Positions 34,871 through 42,684 of a stretch of 64,000 bases of DNA are shown here, in pieces. A model generated the notes under the pieces. The model saw nothing but the letters and a program-made list of their open reading frames with translations. It searched no databases and was not told the DNA's origin. The stretch comes from Desulfovibrio sp. TomC (lineage in GTDB: Bacteria; Desulfobacterota; Desulfovibrionia; Desulfovibrionales; Desulfovibrionaceae). Where the stretch lies: positions 62,001 through 126,000 of the forward strand of contig NZ_JSEH01000015.1 in NCBI RefSeq assembly GCF_000801335.2. The letters are read 5' to 3'. Position numbers and translations under genes: made by a program. Position 1 is the first letter of the stretch, and every line of letters starts with the position of its first letter.

Positions 34871-36310
34871 CTACCGTTTCCCCCCGAAAAGCGCTCCCAA
34901 TACCCCCCGGGCAATCTGCCGGCCGATCTGGGTGCCGATGGATCGCAGGGCACTTTCGGCCATGGAGCCGATGAGACGCTCGGCCTGGCTTTTGCCGACC
35001 CGGGTGGACGGTTGCCGTTCCTGGATGGTTTCGGCCCTGGCCTGCAAACGCTCGAAGGCCGATTCCCGATCCAGGGGCTTCCCATAGTGGCCGGCCAGGA
35101 CGGAGCCGCGGGTTGTTTCCTGTTTCTCGATTTCGGAAAGGGGCAGCATCCGGCTGCGCGGCGGGACAATAAGGCACCGCTCCACGACCGTCGGCATGCC
35201 CTTGGCGTCCAGGCAGGAGACCAAGGCCTCGCCCACGCCAAGCTCGGTAATGGTCCTGGCCGTGTCGAGTTTCGGGTTGGGGCGGAAGGTGTCGGCTGCG
35301 GCGGCCACGGCCCGTTGATCGCGCGGCGTGAAGGCGCGCAAGGCGTGCTGGACGCGGTTGCCAAGCTGGGAAAGGACCGTGTCCGGCAGATCGAGCGGCG
35401 ACTGGGTGATGAAATAAATGCCGACCCCCTTGGATCGGATGAGGCGCACGGTCTGTTCGATTTTCTCGACCAGCGCCGCCGGGGCGTCGGTAAAGAGCAG
35501 ATGGGCCTCGTCAAAGAAAAAGACCAGACGCGGTCTGTCCGTATCGCCCACTTCGGGCAGGGTCTCAAACAGTTCGGCCAACAGCCACAGGAGCATGACG
35601 GCGTAAACCTTGGGCGCGCCCATAAGGCCCTTGGCGCACAGGATATTGAGCACGCCCCGGCCTGAGACGTCGGTCTGGAACAGGTCATCGAGATCCAGGG
35701 CAGGTTCACCGAAAAAGAGCGCACCGCCCTGACTCTCCAGGCCAAGCAAGGCACGTTGGATGGCCCCGACGCTGGCGGTGGAGACATTGCCGAAGCGGGT
35801 GCGATACGAGGCGGCATTGTCCCCGACATGGGTGGTCATGGCCTGCAGGTCTTTAAGATCGAGCAGCAACAGCCCAGCTTCGTCTGCCGCCCGGAAAATG
35901 ATATCCAGCACCCCGGACTGGGTGTCGTTGAGGCCAAGCAGCCGGGCCAGCAACAGCGGCCCCATTTCCGACACGGTAGTGCGAAGGGGGATGCCGTCAC
36001 GGCCAAGGATGTCCCAGAAGACGGTGGGGTAGGCCGCAGGTGTGAAATCGAGGCCAAGTTCCCTGGCCCGGTCAACGATCTTGGGGGCATCGCCGCCGGC
36101 TGCGGCCAGCCCGGACAGGTCGCCCTTGATGTCGGCCAGGAAGACCGGGACGCCCAGATCGGAGAAGGCCTCGGCCAGCACACGCAAGGTCACGGTTTTG
36201 CCCGTGCCCGTGGCTCCGGACACCAGGCCGTGACGGTTGGCCATGGCCGGCAGCAAAAAGGCGTCCGTACTTCCCCGGCCGAGTAGAATCGGTTGGCTGC
36301 CTGTTGTCAT
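34871..36310 (-). CDS. HerA/YjgR-like ATPase (DUF853)
   Basis: The 479-residue protein belongs to the YjgR/DUF853 branch of HerA-FtsK ATPases. Walker A is SGATGTGKTVT near residue 36 and Walker B is RLVFFFDEAHLLF near residue 265. An arginine-containing region AFTPRDQRAVAAAADTF follows. The N-terminus carries LLGRGSTDAFLLPAMANRHG, typical for this family. The C-terminal 60 residues end in a Gly/Arg motif (GRQIARGVLGALFGGKR). The biochemical role is not established; HerA relatives translocate DNA. AAAGGA precedes the ATG. No nuclease such as NurA is nearby. Confidence 0.88.
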   Translation of the reverse strand: MTTGSQPILLGRGSTDAFLLPAMANRHGLVSGATGTGKTVTLRVLAEAFSDLGVPVFLADIKGDLSGLAAAGGDAPKIVDRARELGLDFTPAAYPTVFWDILGRDGIPLRTTVSEMGPLLLARLLGLNDTQSGVLDIIFRAADEAGLLLLDLKDLQAMTTHVGDNAASYRTRFGNVSTASVGAIQRALLGLESQGGALFFGEPALDLDDLFQTDVSGRGVLNILCAKGLMGAPKVYAVMLLWLLAELFETLPEVGDTDRPRLVFFFDEAHLLFTDAPAALVEKIEQTVRLIRSKGVGIYFITQSPLDLPDTVLSQLGNRVQHALRAFTPRDQRAVAAAADTFRPNPKLDTARTITELGVGEALVSCLDAKGMPTVVERCLIVPPRSRMLPLSEIEKQETTRGSVLAGHYGKPLDRESAFERLQARAETIQERQPSTRVGKSQAERLIGSMAESALRSIGTQIGRQIARGVLGALFGGKR

Positions 36311-36432
36311 GGGCGGTCCTTTTCTCTACATATACTGGAGTTTTATAAATTGCCGGCCCACAACAGAGCGCAGTGCTGGTCGTTGCGCCAGGGCTGGCCA
36401 GGGCTTTCTTACCACTTTGCACGGAGGTTTGC

Positions 36433-36915
36433 ATGTCCCGTCATGTCGCAGTGCTTCTGGCTCTTGTCATGGGCTGTTTTCTGGCCGTTTCTTCGGCCCA
36501 GGCCAGGGAATCCAAGGAGAAGAAGGAAAAGAGCATTCCCGACGTCACCGGCGTATGGAAGGGCACGTCGGATTCCGTGGCCATGGGGCGGCTGGGCCAT
36601 ACCGATCCGACCACTACGCCCAAGTTCCTGCATCTGGACTGGACACTGACCATCGACAAGCAGGAAGGCCGGGCATTTTTCGGCACCAAGGCCTCGGCCC
36701 GGGGCAAGGAAACTGTGGTTGGCGTGATCGACGGGGCTACGCTCTACATGGCTGATGACGACGGCGCCTTTGTCGGCAAGCTGACCAGCAAAAACCGTCT
36801 GGTGCTCAAGTATATGGAACCGGGGAAGGAATCCAAAGTGGCCAGCATCACGCTGTATGTCCGGGAAGGCAGCAACGACAAGGAAGAGACTCCGGCCGCA
36901 GCACCGGCCCAGTAG
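36433..36915 (+). CDS. Secreted protein of unknown function
   Basis: The 160-residue protein starts MSRHVAVLLALVMG after a GGAGG site and has a signal peptide ending near SSAQARE. The mature domain looks like a small beta-barrel: DVTGVWKGTSDSVAMG, LHLDWTLTIDKQEGRAFFG, GVIDGATLYMADDDGAFVG and NRLVLKYMEPG would form successive strands. The C-terminus is acidic and Ala/Pro-rich. Such GVWKG-type barrels occur in several periplasmic protein families of unknown ligand. It is divergent from the HerA-like gene. Confidence 0.72.
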   Translation: MSRHVAVLLALVMGCFLAVSSAQARESKEKKEKSIPDVTGVWKGTSDSVAMGRLGHTDPTTTPKFLHLDWTLTIDKQEGRAFFGTKASARGKETVVGVIDGATLYMADDDGAFVGKLTSKNRLVLKYMEPGKESKVASITLYVREGSNDKEETPAAAPAQ

Positions 36916-36985
36916 GACACGCGCCCCGGATTGCGGCCTTGGTGACGGTTCGACAGGTCGTTATCGTACAGGGCAAGACCATTGA

Positions 36986-37076
36986 CTCCAGTCCCCGGAG
37001 GGGAAGCCCCCTCTGGGGACCAGCATGCCGCAGCCCCGGTTCTTTTCCCAGGGGAAGAACCAAGGCACAACTGGAG
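36986..37076. other. Candidate structured RNA or multi-hairpin element
   Basis: The space 36916-37199 between two convergent genes contains nested inverted repeats. CTCCAGT at 36986-36992 can pair with ACTGGAG at 37070-37076. Inside, 36991-37020 forms a 13-bp hairpin with one mismatch, and 37038-37061 forms a second hairpin. It has no clear T-run and no open reading frame with a ribosome-binding site. It could be a small RNA, a pair of terminators or a remnant of a mobile repeat. Confidence 0.35.
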
Positions 37077-37199
37077 CCGTGTCCATTCGCTCCGCTCCCG
37101 TCGCAAAGGGACTGTCGGTTGCGCTTGCTGGAGCCCGCCATGAGCAAGTGAGGTACGAACAGGTCATCCGCACAAGGCGTGTAGGGGGGAGTGAAAGGG

Positions 37200-37568
37200 C
37201 TACTTCCCGATACGAAATTCAAAGTCCTCGGCGCCTATTTTGCCGGAACCGGAGCCGGAGAGCCCGGCCGTGACAAAGACAAACGAGCCCAGACGGCCAT
37301 CTTCGCAGGTGACCGTGCCGTTGCCTTCCTGTTGACTCACATGCACAAAATTACCCTTGCAGGCCACGCCTTTGTTCGTTGCGAGGATCAAGCTCCCGTC
37401 GCCGCTGAAGGACGCTGTCGCGGTTCCAGTGAACGTCTCGGTGCTTTCATGCACTTTGCCTTGGATCGGGAGGTTTACGGAAAAGGAAAAGGCTGGAGCG
37501 AGAAAAACAAGGAGAATCAACCCGCACGTCGTAACCATCTGGAAACACATTTTACAAGTACAGTACAT
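37200..37568 (-). CDS. Small secreted beta-rich protein of unknown function
   Basis: The 122-residue protein starts at ATG 37568, preceded by GGAAGAG; a second ATG at 37538 would shorten the signal peptide to MVTTCGLILLVFLAPAFS. The mature part is rich in Gly, Thr and Ser with alternating hydrophobic residues (GKVHESTETFTGTATASF, GSLILATNKGVACKG, EGNGTVTCEDGRLGSFVFV), consistent with a small beta-sandwich. Two cysteines may form a disulfide. Codon use is AT-richer at the 5' end than in neighbouring genes. No family recognised. Confidence 0.65.
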   Translation of the reverse strand: MYCTCKMCFQMVTTCGLILLVFLAPAFSFSVNLPIQGKVHESTETFTGTATASFSGDGSLILATNKGVACKGNFVHVSQQEGNGTVTCEDGRLGSFVFVTAGLSGSGSGKIGAEDFEFRIGK

Positions 37569-37604
37569 AACAATCTCTTCCTGAACGCTGTATTTTGCCC
37601 GGAA

Positions 37605-38651
37605 TCAGGGCGCTTGGGTGGGTTTTGGCAGTGGCCCCGATCCGCTTTTTTTGCGCGGATGCGTGGTGCCGTCGCCAAAGACGGCGTCATATTGGGCCGT
37701 GTCGCCGGGATGGCTGTCATAGCAGTCCGAGGTCACAACCGGCCGCCCGGCCGCCAGCAACTCACTGACCGTAACCAGAGTATAACCACGATTGGTCAGT
37801 TCCGCCAGCAGTCCGGGCAGGGCCTGCCCGGTACCGTGGCCGTTGCCGTTGGCGTGGCCGATGATGATGTCGCCGGGGCGGACCCGTTCCAGGACGTTTT
37901 TGAGGACGCGCTCCGGGGTGCTGGCCGAATCGGGGTCTCCGGTGGTCAGGTTCCATTGTACGGCGGCTAGGCCCATCTTGGCTAGCATGTCCAGGGCCTC
38001 GGGCCGGCAGCGGCCGTAGGGGAACCGAAAGAGCACGGGGGCTTGCGGGATAGTGGCCAGATCCTTGTCGGACACCCCGCGTTCCTGGGCCAGATGCACG
38101 AGTTCGGAGCGAAGCTCGGCATACTGGGCCTGGGTCCAGGCAATCTCCCGGATCATGGCGTCGGGGTGCAGACGGCCAAAGTTGCCATGGGTCCAGGCAT
38201 GGTTGCCGATTTCAAACAGCGGATCGGCGATCAACTGCATGGCCCGGAGAGGATGGGAGCGCATCCATTTGCCGCCGACGAACAGGGTGGCCCGGGCTCC
38301 TGCCGCCCGCAGGGCGTCAATGACCGCTGCGTCGTAGCCGGAAGCCTGGTCGGCCAATTCGCACAGATCAAAAGTCAGGGCCACGAGCTTGGCGCCGTGG
38401 GTGTCCACCCGGCGGATGGAGCCGGTGAGTTTTGCGGGTAGGGGAGGCAGTGACGGGGGCGTCACGGACACCGGCGACGTTGTGTCGGGAGCGCCCAGGC
38501 GGCCGGATTTGCGTTCGGCCGGGGAGCCGGCCAGCTCGGCCGGAGTCCACAGGGCGGACTGTACGGTTTCGGTCTTGCCGGCCTGGGCCGCAGGGCAGGC
38601 GGCAACCACACAGCAAAAAAGCACCAGGACAGGTATAAACACTCGACGCAC
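37605..38651 (-). CDS. Secreted polysaccharide deacetylase (NodB domain)
   Basis: The 348-residue protein is predicted to remove N- or O-acetyl groups from cell-wall or exopolysaccharide sugars. I start it at GTG 38651 because GGGAG is 7 bp upstream and a signal peptide follows (VFIPVLVLFCCVVAACPAAQA). The NodB domain spans about residues 95-310. It begins LVALTFDLCELADQASGYDA, has the metal motif EIGNHAWTHGNF, and later PVLFRFPYGRC and DIIIGHANGNG. The usual TFDD is TFDL here. That variant occurs in a recognised subgroup of the family, although it changes one metal ligand position. The C-terminus is Pro/Lys-rich. Confidence 0.88.
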   Translation of the reverse strand: MRRVFIPVLVLFCCVVAACPAAQAGKTETVQSALWTPAELAGSPAERKSGRLGAPDTTSPVSVTPPSLPPLPAKLTGSIRRVDTHGAKLVALTFDLCELADQASGYDAAVIDALRAAGARATLFVGGKWMRSHPLRAMQLIADPLFEIGNHAWTHGNFGRLHPDAMIREIAWTQAQYAELRSELVHLAQERGVSDKDLATIPQAPVLFRFPYGRCRPEALDMLAKMGLAAVQWNLTTGDPDSASTPERVLKNVLERVRPGDIIIGHANGNGHGTGQALPGLLAELTNRGYTLVTVSELLAAGRPVVTSDCYDSHPGDTAQYDAVFGDGTTHPRKKSGSGPLPKPTQAP

Positions 38652-38866
38652 GCCATTGCTCCCAGACGGACGGTGGGGCCGGGACTCCCGTCCGTGTTTT
38701 GGTGCGGCAAGGTGGCATGGGCGCGGGAACTTGGCAAGACAGAAATAGACTGTGATTCGCGTCAAGTGAGGAGGGAAGCGGGGGGCGAGAAACAGCGCCG
38801 CGCGCAACGTCCGGTCCCGTCCGGGATGCGACGGCCAGGACCGGACAGCAGGGCAGAGGCGGCGGA

Positions 38867-39076
38867 CTAGTCGGTGACGAGCATGACGCTTGAGGCCTTG
38901 ACCATGGCCTTGACCGACTGGCCCACGGCCAGGCCCATGGCTTCGACAGAGTGGGTGGTGACCACGGACACGATTTCAACGCCGGGAGCGATTTCTATAA
39001 CGACTTCGCTGCTGACCATACCGTTGGTGATGGACTTGATGGTGCCGGGCACAAGGTTGCGGGCGCTGATTTTCAT
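38867..39076 (-). CDS. mop: Molbindin: single-domain molybdate/tungstate-binding protein
   Basis: This 69-residue protein is one complete Mop (TOBE-type) domain, which assembles into hexamers that bind molybdate or tungstate oxyanions in the cytoplasm for storage or homeostasis. It begins MKISARNLVPGTIKSITNG, with the SARN oxyanion loop, and ends LAVGQSVKAMVKASSVMLV. AGGAG is 8 bp before the ATG. Upstream lie a perfect palindrome at 39096-39110 and an element matching the TunR-type operators of the regulator locus at 51 kb, which suggests that it belongs to that regulon. The two Mop domains of the regulator at 50221-51402 are close relatives. Confidence 0.93.
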   Translation of the reverse strand: MKISARNLVPGTIKSITNGMVSSEVVIEIAPGVEIVSVVTTHSVEAMGLAVGQSVKAMVKASSVMLVTD

Positions 39077-39095
39077 GGATGGCTCCTGGTTGAGT

Positions 39096-39110
39096 GTTGG
39101 CACTGCCAAC
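39096..39110. promoter_or_regulatory. Perfect palindrome upstream of mop
   Basis: GTTGGCACTGCCAAC is a 7-bp inverted repeat with one central base, located 20 bp before the mop start codon, where it could be an operator or part of the 5' untranslated hairpin. Its regulator is not known; it does not match the CACG-N14-CRTG elements. Confidence 0.45.
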
Positions 39111-39166
39111 CACAATAGCAACCCGGGCGAAAGAGGGTCAATGCTGTCAGGAAATTTGCTTGTGCT

Positions 39167-39193
39167 GTCACTTGATTTCAGAATGCCATGTGA
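39167..39193. promoter_or_regulatory. Candidate TunR-type operator upstream of mop
   Basis: GTCACTT, 13 bp, CATGTGA: an inverted repeat of GTCAC..GTGA type with the same arm spacing as the four elements at 51420-51587. It is 91 bp upstream of the mop start, on a gene whose product binds the same oxyanions. The link is inferred from geometry and gene function. Confidence 0.55.
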
Positions 39194-39325
39194 CTGGAGG
39201 CAAATGGAAGCCGTAAACAAAAGAGTGGGCGGGAAGAAGGGCGGCCGCTGCGTGGGAAAAACCGGCAGCGGCCTGCAATCGATGGGCGGCGACGGGAACT
39301 GGCTGATGCGCCGGTATGAGGGAGC

Positions 39326-40417
39326 TTACCGGCTTGCAGCTCCGTTTTTCGCGTGTTTCTTGCTTTGGCTGTGGGAAGTCGTATGGGGCGCGCCGGCCTT
39401 GTTGGCCTTGGCCGATTTGGTGTGCTTGGATTTGGCCGAGACGGCGTGGGCATCGAAGCGGGCTGACGCGCCGCGCCGGGAACTGACCGAACTGCGGCGT
39501 TCGCTGTCAGCGATGCGGACAACCTTGCCATGATGCTTGGAGCGGCTTCGTTTGGAGACGATCTTGGTCGGGGTCGGTTCAGGAACATCGCAACTCGCCA
39601 CCATGCTGTCCACTGCGCCGGAGAAGGAGGCGTCAAGGATTCGGGTGGCTTCACGATTGCGCAACTGCTTGGTGCGTCCGCCGAGCACCACGGCGATGAC
39701 GCGGGCATCGCCGCGCTTGGCTGTGGCAATGATGTTGTAGCCGCTGGCATCGATGTAGCCGGTCTTGATGCCGTCCACGCCGTCACAAGTGCCAAGCAGC
39801 CGGTTGGTGTTGCCGTGGACCGCGCCGTTATGACTGATTTCGGTGGTGGAGTGATAGCGCAGGGCCTGCGGATAGTGGTGCAGGTAGCTGACGGCCAGTT
39901 TGGTGAGGTCCCGGGCGGTGGTGAGCTGGCCCGGTGCGGGCAGGCCGTTGGGATTTTTGAAGGTGGTGCCGGTCATGCCCAGGCTGCGGGCCTTGCTGTT
40001 CATCATCTCCACGAAATGGGGGATGCCGCCGAAGTGCTCGGCCACGGCGATGCAGGCGTCGTTGCCCGAGGCAACGGCCATGCCGCGCATGAGTTCGTCG
40101 AGCGTGACCACCTCGCCGGCGTGAAGGTTCATGGTCGATCCGCCTGTGGCGTCGGCCCGGCGGCTGATTTTGATCCGGTCGGAAAAGCTGGCCTTGCCCG
40201 AGGCCACGAGGTCGAAAACAAGGTACATGGTCATGACCTTGGTCAGCGACGCCGGGGGGATGCGGCGGTCGGCGTCCTGGCTGTACAGGGTCTTGCCTGA
40301 GCTATACTCCGTGACCAGAGCGGATTTGACGGCCAGCTTCCCGGACTGCTTGGCCGGGAAGGCCGTTTTCGGCCCGATCAGACACAGTAGGACGAGCAAG
40401 ATCAATACGCGGCGCAT
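39326..40417 (-). CDS. dacA: D-alanyl-D-alanine carboxypeptidase (PBP5 type)
   Basis: This 363-residue low-molecular-weight penicillin-binding protein trims pentapeptides of peptidoglycan in the periplasm. A signal peptide (MRRVLILLVLLCLIG) is followed by the transpeptidase-fold domain with the three active-site motifs: SLTK near residue 58 (catalytic Ser), SGND near residue 118, and KTGY near residue 216. The usual PBP5 beta domain and amphipathic membrane anchor are replaced by a C-terminal tail of about 100 residues. That tail is strongly basic and Ser/Lys/Ala-rich (SKHHGKVVR, KSKHTKSAKANKAG, SQSKKHAKNG). It may bind anionic polymers of the envelope. GGGAGG precedes the ATG. Confidence 0.92.
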   Translation of the reverse strand: MRRVLILLVLLCLIGPKTAFPAKQSGKLAVKSALVTEYSSGKTLYSQDADRRIPPASLTKVMTMYLVFDLVASGKASFSDRIKISRRADATGGSTMNLHAGEVVTLDELMRGMAVASGNDACIAVAEHFGGIPHFVEMMNSKARSLGMTGTTFKNPNGLPAPGQLTTARDLTKLAVSYLHHYPQALRYHSTTEISHNGAVHGNTNRLLGTCDGVDGIKTGYIDASGYNIIATAKRGDARVIAVVLGGRTKQLRNREATRILDASFSGAVDSMVASCDVPEPTPTKIVSKRSRSKHHGKVVRIADSERRSSVSSRRGASARFDAHAVSAKSKHTKSAKANKAGAPHTTSHSQSKKHAKNGAASR

Positions 40418-40656
40418 AACGCCTCCCTGTTTGAAAAAATAATACGGATGCCGCCGAAACCGAAGCTTCCCCAATGCGTCACCCTGGCAGCACGATTTAT
40501 GCCAGTCTGGAAGGCGATTTGGGTCCCCATCCGCCAACAGACCGGAAATGCGGGGGATGCAAAAGTGTGTGAAGAGCGTCCCGGCAGGGGGGTCCCGGCG
40601 GGGGGCGGACCCGTCCCGGAATCGTTTGCCATTGTCAAACGGAGTGTTTGATAATG

Positions 40657-41832
40657 TTAAACTTTTGTTGAGGCAAGAACCAATCGCCTGAGCGCCTCGA
40701 TTTTTTCCAGGTACTCCCGGCGGTAGGCCTCGCCGTTGGCGGTAAAGGTCTCGGCCAGGCCGGCATGGATGTCGCACCACCCGGCCAGGGCCGGGTCTGG
40801 GCGGCCCTGGCCGTAGGCCCGCACCATGTGCAGCAGGTTGTGGCACACCGGCATGTACGGTGCGGCGTCAAGAAGCAGTCCGGTGAAATCCTCTTTTGGC
40901 CGAAACAGCATGTTTCCCACGGCCCGGGCCGCGCGATAGTTGGAACCGGAAACGAGATGCTCAAGTAATACTTGATGGTTTAACTGCTCCGGGACAAAGG
41001 GTTGCCGCCAGCTCCCGGGCACGGTCTCTTCCGGGGCGTAGTCCACCCGGCCGGTCTTGAGCGTGGCGACGATTGTTGCCGCCAAGGCTGGCCACAGGCT
41101 GCCGGCATGTTCCAGGTCCCGGCTTATGGCCGGCCGGGTGTCGTCGGGCGAGCGGGCCAGACGCAGAAAGGGAAAATGCGCCTCCACCGGCGCACCGGAT
41201 CGTCGAAATACGCCGGCCATAATCCGGTCGGCATCCAGATACCGGGTGTCGGGCAGGGTTTCGACCCAGGCGGCGAACTCCCTGGCGGCGGTGAAGCACA
41301 GCTCACCCCATCCATTCAGATAGGAGTGCGGCGTGGGCCCAAGGCCCGGATAATGGCCCAGGCGACCGACCACCAGGATGGGCAGGCCGGGCAGGCGCTC
41401 ACGCAGGAGGTGCAGCATGGCGGCGTAGCGCTCGAGATAACTGGCCGGATTGGGCACGATGGTCTGGAACTGGGCTTCGACGGCCCGGCCCAGGGCAGGT
41501 TTGCGGGCAAAGGCGGCAGGATCGAGGTAGAAGGCGTAGCGGTCGGTTTTGTGCAGGAAAAGTGGCCTGTTTTCGTGAAAGAGGTTGAGGACCAGGGCCG
41601 TGGTCCCGGGAGTGGCCGCCGGCGGCAGGAATTGGTCGCCAAGCTCCCTTGTGTGGAGGTATTCCCTGGCCCTGGCCCCGTCGATAAGGGCAGTGACCAG
41701 GGGCGGAATAACGCCCGGCGAGGCGGTCAGGGTCAGCGGCGAGGCCAGGGAGGCAAAAGAGACGTCCTCCCCGGCGGCGGCCGCCGCTTCGGCAGTGAAC
41801 TGCATCTGGCAGTTGCCGCGAAAAAGGATCAT
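40657..41832 (-). CDS. WcbI-like protein (GNCQ motif)
   Basis: The 391-residue protein starts MILFRGNCQMQFTAE at an ATG with GGGGAGG 7 bp upstream. The N-terminal GNCQ motif is the hallmark of the WcbI family, named from capsule polysaccharide biosynthesis enzymes with an SGNH-like fold that may bind CoA. The middle contains the possible SGNH block LPILVVGRLGHYPGLG and a helix-rich region. The C-terminal 100 residues (VLLEHLVSGSNYRAARAVGN, LLHMVRAYGQGRPDPALAGW) look like a separate helical domain. No other capsule gene is adjacent. The function as an acyl- or sugar-modifying enzyme is an inference from the family. Confidence 0.65.
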   Translation of the reverse strand: MILFRGNCQMQFTAEAAAAAGEDVSFASLASPLTLTASPGVIPPLVTALIDGARAREYLHTRELGDQFLPPAATPGTTALVLNLFHENRPLFLHKTDRYAFYLDPAAFARKPALGRAVEAQFQTIVPNPASYLERYAAMLHLLRERLPGLPILVVGRLGHYPGLGPTPHSYLNGWGELCFTAAREFAAWVETLPDTRYLDADRIMAGVFRRSGAPVEAHFPFLRLARSPDDTRPAISRDLEHAGSLWPALAATIVATLKTGRVDYAPEETVPGSWRQPFVPEQLNHQVLLEHLVSGSNYRAARAVGNMLFRPKEDFTGLLLDAAPYMPVCHNLLHMVRAYGQGRPDPALAGWCDIHAGLAETFTANGEAYRREYLEKIEALRRLVLASTKV

Positions 41833-41915
41833 GTTCGGCCTCCCCGGGTAGGCGGCGTCAACCGGCAAGGGGTTTGCAAGGCAGTTTCAGGAAAGGACAT
41901 TGTTGCCGGCAGCCT

Positions 41916-42542
41916 ATGTATATCAAGACGTTTACCATGCAACCCTTTGCGGTCAACAGCTACCTGGCCTGGGGCGCCGACGGCGCGGCCGTGGTCATTG
42001 ACTGCGGCGGCGAACCGGAGCGGCTCTGGCGCGAGATCGGTGAGCGCGGACTGCGCCTGACGGCCATTTTGCTCACCCATCTGCATCACGACCACGTCCT
42101 CGGGGTGGCGGAGCTGGCCGGACTGAGTCAGGCCCCGGTTTATGCTTCGACGGCCGATGCCTTGTTGGCCGCCGAGGAGGGCTACGGCCCGGACGGGGCC
42201 ATGGCCCCAGTGCCGGCGTTTCCCTACAAAGCCATCCACCCGGGCCGCCGGATGTTTCTGGGCGAACCTTGTCTGGTTCTGCCAGTCCCCGGCCACACTC
42301 CCGGCCATCTGGTCTATTTCTTCACCCGTTCCCTGGCCGCCTTTACCGGTGATACGATTTTTCGCGGCAACGTCGGCCGTACCGACAGTTCGTACGGCCA
42401 CGCGGCCCTGCTTCTGGATTCCATCCGGGAGCGGATCCTGGTCTTGCCCGATGCCGTGGAATTGTTTCCCGGCCATGGTCCGTCGACGACAGTCGGCCGG
42501 GAAAGGGTCGAGAGCGCTTTCTTTGCGCCGAAAAAAGCCTAG
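41916..42542 (+). CDS. MBL-fold metallohydrolase (glyoxalase II-like)
   Basis: The 208-residue protein is a small metallo-beta-lactamase-fold hydrolase of the hydroxyacylglutathione-hydrolase-like group. The metal motif THLHHDH is near residue 52, VPGHTPGH near residue 130 and FTGDTIFRGNVGRTD near residue 150, with the last ligand in LFPGHGPSTTVGRE. All expected metal ligands are present. It lacks the C-terminal substrate domain of true GloB. The start ATG 41916 has no clear ribosome-binding site, but it is the first in-frame ATG before the conserved N-terminal strand. The substrate is likely a thioester or similar, unassigned. Confidence 0.85.
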   Translation: MYIKTFTMQPFAVNSYLAWGADGAAVVIDCGGEPERLWREIGERGLRLTAILLTHLHHDHVLGVAELAGLSQAPVYASTADALLAAEEGYGPDGAMAPVPAFPYKAIHPGRRMFLGEPCLVLPVPGHTPGHLVYFFTRSLAAFTGDTIFRGNVGRTDSSYGHAALLLDSIRERILVLPDAVELFPGHGPSTTVGRERVESAFFAPKKA

Positions 42543-42684
42543 CGTTTCCATGTGTTGCAGTATGATAAGACTGTCAGCCCGTGATGCCGGAGGGTTTCGT
42601 TTTGCTCCGATTCGGTTTATACGCTGACGCATAGCAAATCGAGGCTACGGGCTGCCAGGACTACAAGCGCAAAAGGAAAGCACC

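Noticed and set aside
39241-39272. A terminator after dacA
   Set aside because: GGCCGCTGC/GCAGCGGCC forms a stem on the minus strand, but the loop is long and no T-run follows it, so I do not list it as a feature.
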